Of a DNA stretch of 64,000 nucleotides, positions 1-9,542 are shown in pieces. The notes beneath the pieces were generated by a model. The model saw only the letters and a program-made list of their open reading frames with translations, did not search any database and had not been told where the DNA came from. Positions within the stretch are counted from its first letter, which is position 1; every line of letters starts with the position of its first letter. The position numbers were made by a program, and so were the translations under genes. Source of the stretch: Halomonas litopenaei (lineage in GTDB: Bacteria > Pseudomonadota > Gammaproteobacteria > Pseudomonadales > Halomonadaceae); the NCBI RefSeq assembly GCF_017303055.1, contig NZ_JAEKJT010000003.1:713692-777691 (forward strand), given 5' to 3'.

Positions 1-1
1 G

Positions 2-142
2 GGCGTGGCCCCGCCCGAGGTCGAGACGCTGGATCTGTACAAGGCCGTCATTCCCTTCTGCGCGCTGATCCTGCTGGCCTGCGTGCTGATGTCGTACTTC
101 CCCTGGCTGGTCACCGGCCTGCCCTCCAAGCTGCTCGGATAA
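2..142 (+). CDS. C-terminal fragment of a TRAP-type transporter large permease (DctM-like)
   Basis: This is an open frame that enters from the left edge and stops at TAA 140-142, giving 46 residues. The fragment ends with a short polar stretch (PPEVETLDLYKAVIPF), a hydrophobic helix and a short tail ending SKLLG. That pattern fits the last transmembrane helix of the DctM subunit of TRAP dicarboxylate transporters, which import organic acids with a sodium gradient. An intrinsic terminator follows 34 bases later, so the gene closes its operon. Only the tail is visible, so the family call is an inference from the helix and its flanking motif. Confidence 0.6.
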   Translation, partial: GVAPPEVETLDLYKAVIPFCALILLACVLMSYFPWLVTGLPSKLLG

Positions 143-175
143 GTACACGCAAGATCACCGCGACGGTACGAGTGA

Positions 176-201
176 GCCTCCGCTTCGGCGGGGGCTTTTT
201 T
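176..201 (+). terminator. Intrinsic terminator after the TRAP permease
   Basis: Eight-base-pair stem 176-183 with 188-195, closed by a TTCG tetraloop on a C-G pair (an especially stable loop), followed by six T residues at 196-201. Confidence 0.9.
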
Positions 202-361
202 ACTTTGCAGCGACGAGATTTCCAGTACCGAGAGAGCATACTCTTCGGCTTTTCACCCTCCCGCGCTACCGTTTTGGTAAAGCCTCGACCTAGTTCCTGC
301 GCCGTATTACTTATCGAGAGATCCCGACCTCTCGATCCACCTACCGTGCAGGGCCCAACCG

Positions 362-1306
362 ATGGCCAATGTCTCTCGCTTTACCCTACCTGCCGCCGAC
401 GCCTATCCGCTCGGCGCCAGCCTCTTCGAACCCGACCAGGACCCGCGAGGAGTGGTGATCATCCATCCCGCCTCCGCTGTCTCCCAGCGTCTCTATCAGG
501 GGTTTGCCAATGCCCTGTGTGAACGAGGGCTGACGGTGATCTGCTATGACTACCGCGGGATAGGCCGGTCGCGACCGGAACACCTCGACCAGCTACAGGT
601 GAGCATGCAGGATTGGGCAGAACTGGACGCCGACAGCGTGACGCGCTGGGCGCACCAGCGCTGGCCGACGCTCCCGATGCTGGCGGTGGGACACAGCTTT
701 GGCGGGCATGCCATTGGCTTGGGCGAGGCCAGTCGACTGCTGAGCGCCGCCGTGCTGATCGCCTGCAACGCCAGTTGCCTGCGCTTCATCACGTCACCGT
801 GGCTTCGCCTGCGGGCCTATGTGCTGCTGAAGATCCTGTTTCCTCTGCTGTCCCGCGTCGCCGGCTATGTCCCCTGTCGGCGCTTGGGGGTCAGTGAAGA
901 CGTCCCCTGCGGCGTTGCCCGCCAGTGCAGCCACTGGATCAGTCTGCCGCGCTATTTCTTCGATGATCCTGAGCTTGCCGCGGAGGCCCGTTTCGCCAGG
1001 CTGACCATACCGCTGCTGGTGGTCGGTTTCGATGACGACCCCTACGCCAGCCGCGACAGCATTGACCTGCTGGCGTCCTATTTCACCCAGGCCCCGGTGA
1101 CGCGTCTGCAGCTCACTCCTGAGACGCTGGGCAGTGGCACACTGGGACACCTGGACGGCTTCCGCCGACGCCACCGGGAGACCTTGTGGCCCCTGCTGAC
1201 GGGGTGGCTGGAGCAGCACTTGGCGTCCGCTGACCCGCAGGCACAGAGCACGCCGGATACCTCTGCCGTCACACCGAATCGCGAACTCTATGCCCCCGGC
1301 GGCTGA
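362..1306 (+). CDS. Alpha/beta hydrolase
   Basis: A 314-residue soluble alpha/beta-hydrolase fold protein. It has a conserved strand with HPAS near residue 35, a YDYRGIGRS turn near 62-70 and the nucleophile elbow GHSFGG with Ser112. A late acidic loop (FDDDPYAS) and a GHLDGF histidine motif near the end can supply the Asp and His of the triad. It resembles the serine-aminopeptidase-like predicted hydrolases of COG4757. The substrate cannot be read from sequence. The ATG has a weak AGGG nine bases upstream. It stands alone between a terminator and a convergent efflux operon. Confidence 0.8.
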   Translation: MANVSRFTLPAADAYPLGASLFEPDQDPRGVVIIHPASAVSQRLYQGFANALCERGLTVICYDYRGIGRSRPEHLDQLQVSMQDWAELDADSVTRWAHQRWPTLPMLAVGHSFGGHAIGLGEASRLLSAAVLIACNASCLRFITSPWLRLRAYVLLKILFPLLSRVAGYVPCRRLGVSEDVPCGVARQCSHWISLPRYFFDDPELAAEARFARLTIPLLVVGFDDDPYASRDSIDLLASYFTQAPVTRLQLTPETLGSGTLGHLDGFRRRHRETLWPLLTGWLEQHLASADPQAQSTPDTSAVTPNRELYAPGG

Positions 1307-1316
1307 CGTCGCCGGG
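1295..1316. other. Hairpin between convergent genes
   Basis: Seven-base-pair GC stem, 1295-1301 with 1310-1316, that includes the stop codon of the hydrolase. It has no T-run, so it may only protect 3' ends. Confidence 0.4.
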
Positions 1317-1334
1317 AGCTATCACTGCCCACTC

Positions 1335-4300
1335 TCAGCTCGCGCGAATGCGCATCAGCGTGCAGTACACCACCGGCACCATCACCAGCGTCAGCAGCGT
1401 CGCCACCCCCAGGCCGAACACGATCACCACGGCCATGGAGGCAAAGAACGCATCGGTGAACAGGGGCAACATGCCCAACATGGTGGTGATCGCCGCCATG
1501 GTGACCGGGCGTACACGACTGACGGCGGCCTGGACCACCGCATCATGGGCATCGTCCTGAAGCTTGCGCTGGACGTTGATCTCTTCCATCAGGACGATGG
1601 CATTTTTCAGCACCATGCCGATCAGGCTCAGGGTGCCGAGCAGCGCCATGAAGGTGAAGGGTGCTCCCAACAGGGCCAGGCCGCCAATGATGCCGATCAT
1701 CATCAATGGCACGATGGACCAGATGGCCAGCGACTGTCGCAGGCGCCCGAACAGCAGCACCGTGATGATGAACATGCCAAGCAAGCCCATCGGCAGCGAC
1801 GACAGCAGCGCCTGCTGAGCTTCGCTGGCGGTCTCGTACTCACCGCCCCACTCGATGGCGTAGCCTGGCGGCAGCTCGATGGCCTCCACCTGGGGCCGCA
1901 GCCGTCCCAGCACGCTGGCAGCGGTCTCACCGGAGAGCGGCATGGGCTCTGCGTAGACGGCCAACATCCGCCGCCTGTCACGGCGCTTGATCAAGGGGTC
2001 CCGCAGCTCGGTACGCAGCTCACCCAGCACGTTGCCCGCACTCAGGTAGCACCCTTGCTCTTCACTCCAGACGTTGATGGCGCCCAGGTTATCGATGTCG
2101 TGACGCTGCCCCTCCTGGGAGCGCATCACGATCGGGATCAGCTCACTGCCTTCCCGATAGACGCCGACCTGCTCGCCATCGTTGTTGAGACGGAAGGCCT
2201 GCTGCAGACCATCGCGGGTTACCCCCACCCGGCGTGCCTGCTCATCCAGGAACTCGGGGACAATGACACTCTCGCGGTTGCTCCATGACAGGCGAATGCT
2301 GTCCGCCATGGGTTCATCCTGAAAGATGCCGCGCACCTGTGCCCCCAGTTCACGCAGGGTCTCGGGGTCATCACCGTAGATACGCGCCTCGATGCTGGCC
2401 TTGGCCGATGGGCCTACCTGCAGCGCCTGCACCTTGTACTGAACCCGCGGGAAGTCTTGTCGCAGCGTCTCGATCACGTCGCGCATGCGCGCCTCTCGGC
2501 TGTCGCGATCACGAGTCTCGACGATCAACTGGCCAAAGCTCGCGTAGCGGTCTTCCGGGGCATAGGTCAGGGTAAAGCGCTGGGCGCCGCCACCGATCAC
2601 ACTGGTCACCTGGGTCACGCCTTCCATCTCGAGGACCTTCTGCTCCAGCCGCTCGACGGTGCGCTCGGTATCGAGAATATCGGTCCCTTCCGGCAGCCAC
2701 ACATCGGCGAAGAACAGCGGGGTGGTGGCATCTGGGAAAAAGGCGTTCTTGACCTGACCGGACACCGACAGAGCGCCGGCCAGCAGGGCGACCGCCAGCA
2801 ACAGCGTCAGGTAGCGAAACCGTATACCCAGGACAAGCATGCGCCGGAAGACCCGAAACAAAAGCCCGCGGTAGGGGTCCACGTCGTCACTCTGGTCATC
2901 GCCCGCGACGCGGTCCTTGAAGAACAGATCAAAGAAGAACGGTGTCAGGGTCAGGGCGGTGATCCAACTGAGAAACAGCGAATAGCACAGCACCCAGAAC
3001 AGCGACCCGACGAACTCACCGGTGGCATCAGGAGACAGCCCTATCGGGGCAAAGGCGGTGATGGCGATCACCGTGGCCCCCAGCAAGGGCAGCCGGTTCT
3101 GTCCAACCACTTCGAGCGCCGCCTGGCGCTTGGTCTTGCCTCTGGCCATGCCGATCAGCATGCCTTCGGTGACAACGATAGCGTTGTCCACCAGCATGCC
3201 CAAGGCGATGATCAAGGCGCCCAGCGATATCTTCTGCAGCTGAATCCCATGGATCGACATCATGATGAAGGTGCCGAGAATGGTCAGCAGCAGAATCAAG
3301 CCCATCAGCAGTCCGCTGCGCACGCCCATGAACAGCAGCAGTACCAGGATGACGATGCCAACGGCTTCCGCCAGGTTGATCAAAAACCCGTTGACCGCGT
3401 CTTCCACGACGTGGGGCTGGTGATACACGGTCTCCAGCTCCATCCCTAGCGGCATGCGCTGGGACAGCTCAGCGAGTCGGGCCTCTACCCGCTCGCCGAC
3501 CTCCACCACATTGACCCCGGAGGCGAAGGAAATCCCGATGGACAGCGCCGGCTGGCCGCCCGCGTGATACAACAACTGGGGCGTGTCGCTGAGCTCACGC
3601 GACACCTCGGCGATATCCCCCAGCCGAATCAGGCCGTTACCCGGCCGCCCTACCACCAGCTGCTCAAGCGCTTCGACGCTGTCGAACTCGCCGGTCGGCT
3701 GCAGCGACAGGGACAGGCCATCCAGCTTGATGTGACCGGAATCGCCGACCACGTTCTGCGCATTGAGCAGGTCGCTGAGCTGTTGCGGCGAAATTCCCAG
3801 CGCCTTCATGCGGTCACGATCGAGGGACACCACCACCTGCTCCTGCACCGTGCCGGCGATGGCCACCTTCTTGACCCCCTCGACCAGGCGCAGTTCGCGT
3901 TGCAGCAGGTCGGCATGATCTTCCAGGTCCTGCTGACCGTAGTCCGGCCCCGTCAAGGTCAGCAGCAAGCCGAAAACGTCACCGAAGTCATCATTGACGA
4001 TCGACGTGCCCGCTCCAGGAGGCAGCTGAACCTGGGCATCATTGATCTTGCGGCGCAGCAGGTCCCAGTACTGATCCAGCTCGTTCTCGCGCACCGTGTT
4101 CTCCAGCTCCACGGTGATCTGCGACAGCCCGTCGGCATTGACCGAGCTGACACGCTTGAGGTCAGGCATCTGCTGGATGGCTTTCTCCAGACGCAGCGTG
4201 ACTTCTTCTTCGACCTGCTCAGGCGTCGCGCCAGGGTACTGGGTCGAAATGATAGCGTTGCGAATGGTGAATTCGGGGAACTCGAGCTGGCCCAGACCGA

Positions 4301-4382
4301 AGAAGGAGACGACGCCGCCGATGGCCAGCAGCAGGGTGATCATCCAGCTGATCACCTTCTGGCGCAGGAAAAAATCGACCAT
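1335..4382 (-). CDS. RND efflux transporter, inner-membrane permease
   Basis: A 1015-residue AcrB/HAE1-type RND pump that exchanges protons for drugs or other hydrophobic compounds across the envelope. An N-terminal helix is followed by a large periplasmic porter domain (about 35-325). A helix block follows with the TM4 motif GMLVDNAIVV, which carries the proton-relay Asp. A second periplasmic domain and a final helix block complete the duplication. The length is normal for the family. It starts 3 bases after the stop of the adaptor gene, with a GAGGGG site lying inside that gene. No outer-membrane channel gene is nearby, so the pump probably uses a TolC-like channel encoded elsewhere. Confidence 0.93.
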   Translation of the reverse strand: MVDFFLRQKVISWMITLLLAIGGVVSFFGLGQLEFPEFTIRNAIISTQYPGATPEQVEEEVTLRLEKAIQQMPDLKRVSSVNADGLSQITVELENTVRENELDQYWDLLRRKINDAQVQLPPGAGTSIVNDDFGDVFGLLLTLTGPDYGQQDLEDHADLLQRELRLVEGVKKVAIAGTVQEQVVVSLDRDRMKALGISPQQLSDLLNAQNVVGDSGHIKLDGLSLSLQPTGEFDSVEALEQLVVGRPGNGLIRLGDIAEVSRELSDTPQLLYHAGGQPALSIGISFASGVNVVEVGERVEARLAELSQRMPLGMELETVYHQPHVVEDAVNGFLINLAEAVGIVILVLLLFMGVRSGLLMGLILLLTILGTFIMMSIHGIQLQKISLGALIIALGMLVDNAIVVTEGMLIGMARGKTKRQAALEVVGQNRLPLLGATVIAITAFAPIGLSPDATGEFVGSLFWVLCYSLFLSWITALTLTPFFFDLFFKDRVAGDDQSDDVDPYRGLLFRVFRRMLVLGIRFRYLTLLLAVALLAGALSVSGQVKNAFFPDATTPLFFADVWLPEGTDILDTERTVERLEQKVLEMEGVTQVTSVIGGGAQRFTLTYAPEDRYASFGQLIVETRDRDSREARMRDVIETLRQDFPRVQYKVQALQVGPSAKASIEARIYGDDPETLRELGAQVRGIFQDEPMADSIRLSWSNRESVIVPEFLDEQARRVGVTRDGLQQAFRLNNDGEQVGVYREGSELIPIVMRSQEGQRHDIDNLGAINVWSEEQGCYLSAGNVLGELRTELRDPLIKRRDRRRMLAVYAEPMPLSGETAASVLGRLRPQVEAIELPPGYAIEWGGEYETASEAQQALLSSLPMGLLGMFIITVLLFGRLRQSLAIWSIVPLMMIGIIGGLALLGAPFTFMALLGTLSLIGMVLKNAIVLMEEINVQRKLQDDAHDAVVQAAVSRVRPVTMAAITTMLGMLPLFTDAFFASMAVVIVFGLGVATLLTLVMVPVVYCTLMRIRAS

Positions 4383-4385
4383 TGA

Positions 4386-5534
4386 TCAGAGCCCCTCTTC
4401 CTTGATCCACGGGCGCACCTGTCGCCCTTCCTGCATCCGCTCTGCACCGGCAGCCACCAGCCGATCACCGGCCTCAAGCTCGCCTTCGATCAACATCCCC
4501 CGGGTGGTAATCGGCCCCGGCGTCACCGGCACGGCCTCGACCTTGCCGGGGCCTTCAGCGGCGGCGGGATCATCCGGCACAAAGCGCCACACCACTGGCT
4601 GCTCAGGGGCTGACTCGCGAGTGGTCACCGCGGCCACCGGCACGCGCCAGGGGTCTCGGCTGTCACCGGTGAGCGCACTCATGTCGAGCAGCACCGTCGC
4701 ACTCATGCCTGACAGCACGGTGATGTCCTCCGGCTCAGGCAGGGTCAGGGTCACCTCATAGCTCAGTGAGCCCTGGCTCACGCTGCTGTCGTGCTCCTTG
4801 TAGCGGGCCGGGTACCGCTGCTGCTGATTTTCGGCGAAGGTGACCCACACCACGGCCTCATCACCGTCCTGCACCGCCTGAGCACGCTCGTCGTTGATCC
4901 GGCGCACCTGCTGTTCCGGCAGCTGAAAGGTGACATCGATGGAACCTGGCTGCTGCAGCTCGGCGATGGTCTGCTGGGCGGTGACCACTTGGTAGTTATC
5001 GACAGGCACCGAGGCAATCACACCGCTGAACGGCGCCGTCAGCTCGGTGTAGCTGACCTGGTCCTGTGCTTGCTTGAGCTGGGCCTGGGCCGAGAGGTAT
5101 TCGGCCCTGGCCTCGTCGAAGCGTGAGCGGCTGATGGCGCCGCGCTCCAGCGAGATACGCATGCGCTCGTAGGTCGCCTCCGCCAGGCTGTAACTGGAGC
5201 GAGCGCTGGCCAGTTGACTCTCGGCGTCGCGGTCGTCCAGCCGAGCGATCAAGTCGCCGGCTTCAACCTCATCGCCTGGCTGTACGGCAAGCTCGCGCAG
5301 CTCTCCGCCAACGCGAAAGGAGAGCTCCGAACGCTCAGACGCCTGAACCTGACCGGGATAGCGCATCAGCATGCCTTGGCGCTTGGCATCCAGCGCTACC
5401 AGCTTCACCGGATGCACCTGTTGCTGCGTCAGTGGCGGCTGGTCGGCCTCACAGCCGGCTATCACAACGACGGCAAGCAGCGTGGCAACAAGGCTTCGTC
5501 GACGAAGAATCAGGCGCTGGCGGAAAGGGATCAT
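4386..5534 (-). CDS. RND efflux periplasmic adaptor lipoprotein (membrane-fusion protein)
   Basis: A 382-residue HlyD/AcrA-type adaptor that bridges the RND permease and an outer-membrane channel. The N-terminus is basic, then hydrophobic, and ends in the lipobox VIAGC near residue 28, so it should be lipid-anchored. A lipoyl half-motif (FRVGGELRELAVQPGDEV) and its partner flank an alpha-helical hairpin of about 80 residues. Beta-barrel and membrane-proximal domains follow. GGAG lies six bases before the ATG. It sits between the TetR gene and the permease on the same strand, as in a regulator-adaptor-pump operon. Confidence 0.93.
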   Translation of the reverse strand: MIPFRQRLILRRRSLVATLLAVVVIAGCEADQPPLTQQQVHPVKLVALDAKRQGMLMRYPGQVQASERSELSFRVGGELRELAVQPGDEVEAGDLIARLDDRDAESQLASARSSYSLAEATYERMRISLERGAISRSRFDEARAEYLSAQAQLKQAQDQVSYTELTAPFSGVIASVPVDNYQVVTAQQTIAELQQPGSIDVTFQLPEQQVRRINDERAQAVQDGDEAVVWVTFAENQQQRYPARYKEHDSSVSQGSLSYEVTLTLPEPEDITVLSGMSATVLLDMSALTGDSRDPWRVPVAAVTTRESAPEQPVVWRFVPDDPAAAEGPGKVEAVPVTPGPITTRGMLIEGELEAGDRLVAAGAERMQEGRQVRPWIKEEGL

Positions 5535-5652
5535 GGGGGCTCCAATGCATCCAGGGGTCTTGGGTCAGGGGCTATCGGGGGTCAGTATTCAGTTTTGTTT
5601 CAATGTCTTGCGTCAGGCTCTTGGTTCAGGCTGTTGCGCCAACAGGACGTAT

Positions 5653-6255
5653 TCAGCGACAGCCTTGCGTAGCCGCCTCCGGACTGGCGGCTATCGCATC
5701 CCAGGCCATGGCAAAGGCCAGCTCGATATTGGCGTCACTGGGGTCGAAGGGGTGGCACTGCTGGCCGTGCACCAGCTGATAGATCGGCAAAAACAGAAAG
5801 CAGTGCACCAGGGCGCGACCGGCGGGCTTGAGCACACCGCTGCGCTGGCCCTGGTCCACCACGTCAAGCAGCGGCGACAGTCGGCAGTCGTTGCGCTCAC
5901 GCAGTGCCTCGGTCATCCATACCGAGTGACTAAAGGCATCGTGAAAGCGAAACAGCCGCGGCTGCTCCAGCGCCAAGCCGAACAACGCCCGCCAGATCGC
6001 CTTGAGCCCTGCACGCAAGTCGACTTCGTCATCGAAGGCTTCCAGCGCGGTATCGATCAAGCGGTCACACACGTGCACAAAGGTCGCTTCGAGCAGCGCG
6101 GTCTTGTCGGTGAAGTGGATGTAGACCGTCGCCGGCGAGACCTTGGCGCGACGCGCAATACGCGCGACCGAGGCGACCTGAAAGCCGTGCTCTGTCACTT
6201 CGACCAGAGTGGCTTCGAGCAGTCCCACTCGCTTGCTGTCATCACGGGGTCGCAC
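5653..6255 (-). CDS. TetR-family repressor of the efflux operon
   Basis: A 200-residue TetR regulator. The first 50 residues form the helix-turn-helix (VASVARIARRAKVSPATVYIHF), and the rest is a ligand-binding helical domain. The start is GTG; AGGAGG lies about ten bases upstream, which is rather far. The gene leads the adaptor and permease genes on the same strand, separated by 118 bases. Its own promoter contains a TGAAT/ATTCA palindrome inside the spacer, so autoregulation and control of the pump are likely. The inducing ligand is unknown. Confidence 0.9.
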   Translation of the reverse strand: MRPRDDSKRVGLLEATLVEVTEHGFQVASVARIARRAKVSPATVYIHFTDKTALLEATFVHVCDRLIDTALEAFDDEVDLRAGLKAIWRALFGLALEQPRLFRFHDAFSHSVWMTEALRERNDCRLSPLLDVVDQGQRSGVLKPAGRALVHCFLFLPIYQLVHGQQCHPFDPSDANIELAFAMAWDAIAASPEAATQGCR

Positions 6256-6285
6256 GATGTAAAAGCCTCCTGTCAGATGCCTTTT

Positions 6286-6314
6286 AAAATAAATGAATAC
6301 TCATTCACTTTCAA
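6286..6314 (-). promoter_or_regulatory. Promoter of the TetR/efflux operon with operator in the spacer
   Basis: Read on the minus strand: a -35 box TTGAAA (6309-6314), a 17-base spacer and a -10 box TATTTT (6286-6291). The spacer holds the imperfect palindrome TGAATGAGTATTCA (6294-6307), a typical size and place for a TetR dimer site. Repressor bound here would block RNA polymerase. Confidence 0.7.
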
Positions 6315-6452
6315 AGCCATCCTGTGGTTGCCTGGCAGGAATACCTGAGCGATACCGCGCCCCTGCCCCTTTCCACTGACTGCAGCATCGGCGACGGGCT
6401 GGTATCATCTTGCGTCCCGCCCGACCTGCGGTGTCCGACCAGGAGTATCCTC

Positions 6453-8129
6453 TTGTCCAGCAGTTCTTCCTCAATGGCCAACGCTCCATCACGACGGCTA
6501 TCTCGCTGGGGCTGGCTCACTCTGGGTGTTGCCGCCGTGGTCGCCTTGCCGGTGCTGGTCATTCTTGGCCACATTCTTGTGCCTGCTGGCGATATCTGGC
6601 GCCACCTTGCCGACACTGTGCTGAGTCGCTACCTGGTCAACACCCTGCTGCTGGTCCTGAGCGTCGGCCTTGGCACGCTGGCGATCGGTACCGGCTGCGC
6701 CTGGCTGGTGGTCATGTGCCGCTTCCCGGGCAAGCGCCTGTTCGAGTGGGCCATGCTGCTACCACTGGCGGTGCCTACCTATGTCATCGCCTATGCCTAT
6801 ACGGACTTTCTGCAGTACGCAGGCCCACTGCAGAGCCTGCTGCGGGAGACCTTCGAGTGGTCGCGCGGTGACTACTGGTTCCCCGACATTCGCTCCCTGC
6901 CTGGGGCGGCCACCCTGATCACCCTGGTGCTCTACCCCTACGTCTACATGCTGGCGCGAGCCGCCTTTCTGGAGCAGTCGGTGTGCATGCTGGATGTGGG
7001 ACGAACGCTGGGTCGCACGCCCTGGCAGATGTTCACCCAGGTAGCGATGCCGTTGGCGCGTCCGGCTCTGGTGGGCGGGGTATCGCTGGCGCTGATGGAG
7101 ACCCTCAATGAGTTTGGCGCCGTGCAGTACTTCGGCGTCGATACCTTCACCACGGGCATCTACCGCACCTGGTTCGGCCTGGGCGAGCAGGTCGCCGCCG
7201 CCCAGCTGGCCGCCTGCCTGCTGGCCTTCGTCATCCTGTTCGTGCTGCTCGAGCGCTGGTCACGGGGCAAGCGCCGCTTTCATCACACCTCGCACCGCTA
7301 TCAGCAGCTGCCGGAGTATCGACTTAGAGGTGCCCGTGCCTGGGGGGCGACACTGGCTTGCGCCGTGCCGGTGACCGTGGGCTTCGTGCTGCCCTGCCTG
7401 TTGCTGGGCAGCATGGCCCTGAAGGCTGGCGACAGCGTGCTGGGAGGCGCCTTTCTGGAGTACGCCGGCAACAGCCTGCTGCTGGCCATCAGCGCCTCGC
7501 TGGTGGCGGTGGGACTGGCGGTCATCCTGAGCTACGGCGCCAGACTGGAAGCCAGCGCGGTGACCCGCACGGCAACGCGAATTGCCTCCCTTGGCTACGC
7601 CATCCCGGGGTCCGTCGTGGCCGTCGGCATCCTGATTCCCTTTGCCTGGGTCGACGACCATGTCAATCAGCTCTACAAGGCCGCCACCGGCGAGGTGATC
7701 GGGCTCATTCTCAGCGGCACCGCCTTCATCCTTATCTACGCCTACGTAGTGCGCTTCCTGGCGGTGTCCTTCAACGCGGTGGAAGCCAGCCTGGGCAAGG
7801 TCACACCGTCGATGGATGCCGCTGCACGCACCCTGGGGGAGACCGCTACCGGCACGCTGCGCAAGGTGCACACGCCGATCATGCGAGGCAGTCTGCTGGC
7901 CGCCGGTATCCTGGTCTTTGTGGATGTCATGAAGGAATTGCCGGCCACGATCATTTTGCGTCCGTTCAACTTCGACACCCTGGCGGTCAGGGCCCACAAC
8001 CTGGCCGCCGACGAGCGGCTCGCCGAGGCGTCCACGTCCTCGCTGGCGATCGTGGCGGTGGGGATCATTCCGGTGGTCCTGCTGAGCCTGGCCATGCGCC
8101 GCTCGCGCCCTGGCCACAGAGGCGCCTGA
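6453..8129 (+). CDS. Iron(III) ABC transporter, fused permease (FbpB/SfuB-like)
   Basis: A 558-residue inner-membrane permease with two homologous halves, each with a binding-protein-dependent transport motif (EAA loop), for example around DVGRTLGRTPWQMFTQV and DAAARTLGETATGTLRKV. About twelve membrane helices are visible. The fused double-permease layout is that of the FbpB/SfuB/HitB ferric-iron importers. TTG at 6453 is chosen as start because AGGAG lies seven bases before it. The in-frame ATG at 6474 has no site. It faces the ATPase gene tail to tail, and the binding-protein gene is further on. Confidence 0.88.
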   Translation: MSSSSSSMANAPSRRLSRWGWLTLGVAAVVALPVLVILGHILVPAGDIWRHLADTVLSRYLVNTLLLVLSVGLGTLAIGTGCAWLVVMCRFPGKRLFEWAMLLPLAVPTYVIAYAYTDFLQYAGPLQSLLRETFEWSRGDYWFPDIRSLPGAATLITLVLYPYVYMLARAAFLEQSVCMLDVGRTLGRTPWQMFTQVAMPLARPALVGGVSLALMETLNEFGAVQYFGVDTFTTGIYRTWFGLGEQVAAAQLAACLLAFVILFVLLERWSRGKRRFHHTSHRYQQLPEYRLRGARAWGATLACAVPVTVGFVLPCLLLGSMALKAGDSVLGGAFLEYAGNSLLLAISASLVAVGLAVILSYGARLEASAVTRTATRIASLGYAIPGSVVAVGILIPFAWVDDHVNQLYKAATGEVIGLILSGTAFILIYAYVVRFLAVSFNAVEASLGKVTPSMDAAARTLGETATGTLRKVHTPIMRGSLLAAGILVFVDVMKELPATIILRPFNFDTLAVRAHNLAADERLAEASTSSLAIVAVGIIPVVLLSLAMRRSRPGHRGA

Positions 8130-8170
8130 TCAGACCGGGCGTCAGCCGGGCCAGCTCATGTCACCTGATA

Positions 8171-9295
8171 TCAGACCATGTCGGCCGGATAGACGAAGGC
8201 CTGGGCCGGATCGAGACTGACCTGGACGGCCTGGCCTTCGCGGGGAAGAAAGACGCCGGGTACGCGGGCGTGCATGTGGGCTTCCTGGCCATCACTGCCA
8301 TGCACGCAGAGGTGCAACAGGCTGCTGCGTCCCAGTAGGCGTGCCATCAGCACGTGGCTGTGATGTTCGTGCGCCTTGGGGCTGTCGATTTCCACCACCC
8401 GCAGCGCTTCCGGTCGCACCAGCACCTGTGCACGCGAACCCTCGGCCAGGTCGCTTGCCACCGGACCCACGGCCGTGCGCACATAGCCCCGCTGCACCGT
8501 CCCTTCAAGACGATTGACGTCCCCGAAGAAGGTCACCACGAAGGGCGTCGCGGGCGCACAGTAGAGCTCTTCCGGGGTGCCTGCCTGCACCACCCTGCCT
8601 TCTCGCATCAAGACGATACGATCGGCCATGAACATGGCCTCTTCCGGGTCATGGGTCACCAGCAGGGTGCCAGCGCCCAGCTGCTTCAGCACGTGCAGGG
8701 TATCGTCCCGAATCCGGTCCCGCAGTCGTGCATCGAGGCTGGAAAAGGGCTCGTCAAGCAACATCAACTTGGGCGAAGGCGCCAGGGCTCGGGCCAGGGC
8801 CACGCGCTGCTGCTGACCTCCCGACAGGGTATGAGGAAATGCCTCGGCATAACCGTCCATGCCAAGCTGGGCAAGCAGTTCCAGCGCCCGCTGTCGGCGC
8901 TTGGCTGACGGCAATCCCTTAAGCCCGAAACTGACGTTGTCGAGCACGCTTAGGTGAGGAAACAGCGCCGACTCCTGAAATGCCAGGCCGACGCTGCGCT
9001 TTTCGGGGGGGACATGGGCCAGCCCGGGGGCCGCAAGGCGCTCCCCATCGAACACCAGCTCCCCGCTTTGCAGCGCCTCAAGCCCCGCCACAATGCGCAG
9101 CAAGGTCGTCTTGCCACAGCCGGAGGGCCCGAGCAGGCACACCACTTCCCCTGGCGCTATCGAAAAGGACACATCACGCACCGCCAGCGCATCAGCGTAG
9201 CGATGCTGGACCTTGTGCATGGTCATCAACGGTGTCTGTTCGAGTGCTAGCTGCTCGGCAGCAGCGGAGGCAGAGTGTGGGGGCATGACGGTCAT
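8171..9295 (-). CDS. Iron(III) ABC transporter, ATP-binding subunit (FbpC-like)
   Basis: A 374-residue ABC ATPase. It has Walker A GPSGCGKTT, a Q-loop, signature LSGGQQQR, Walker B LMLLDEPFSSLD and switch His in LLVTHDPEE. A C-terminal TOBE-like regulatory domain of about 110 residues follows. It would power uptake by the FbpB-like permease. The open frame extends further upstream. The start at 9295 is chosen because it removes a non-conserved stretch and has AGG close by, but it stays uncertain, as the conserved part begins only near MHKVQHRY. It is convergent with the permease gene and divergent from the binding-protein gene. Confidence 0.88.
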   Translation of the reverse strand: MTVMPPHSASAAAEQLALEQTPLMTMHKVQHRYADALAVRDVSFSIAPGEVVCLLGPSGCGKTTLLRIVAGLEALQSGELVFDGERLAAPGLAHVPPEKRSVGLAFQESALFPHLSVLDNVSFGLKGLPSAKRRQRALELLAQLGMDGYAEAFPHTLSGGQQQRVALARALAPSPKLMLLDEPFSSLDARLRDRIRDDTLHVLKQLGAGTLLVTHDPEEAMFMADRIVLMREGRVVQAGTPEELYCAPATPFVVTFFGDVNRLEGTVQRGYVRTAVGPVASDLAEGSRAQVLVRPEALRVVEIDSPKAHEHHSHVLMARLLGRSSLLHLCVHGSDGQEAHMHARVPGVFLPREGQAVQVSLDPAQAFVYPADMV

Positions 9296-9430
9296 CGCAC
9301 CTGAAGAGCCGAAAACAAGAGTGGCGGGTGTCAGGCCCTGCGGCCTCGGGACGCCCACCAGCGCCGCTGGGCAGGCCATGGTAACGCGAATCCTTCCAAC
9401 ACGCCTTCCTCCTTTTTCTGTTACCAGACG

Positions 9431-9474
9431 CCGGCCAGCTCCCTTCACCAGACCGGCCAGCTCCCTTCACCAGA
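9431..9474. repeat. 22-bp tandem duplication
   Basis: Two exact copies of a 22-base unit beginning CCGGCCAGCTCCC (9431-9452 and 9453-9474), placed in the divergent space between the ATPase and binding-protein genes. Confidence 0.95.
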
Positions 9475-9542
9475 CGCTGGCAAGCGCCGGTATGTGCCCC
9501 GCACCGCCTGTCACACCCCTGGCAGGCGCAATCCTCGTCGAG

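Noticed and set aside
2457..3449. 330-codon plus-strand frame opposite the RND permease
   Set aside because: Rich in Gln, His and Arg as expected from the antisense of a GC-rich gene; no ribosome site or domain.
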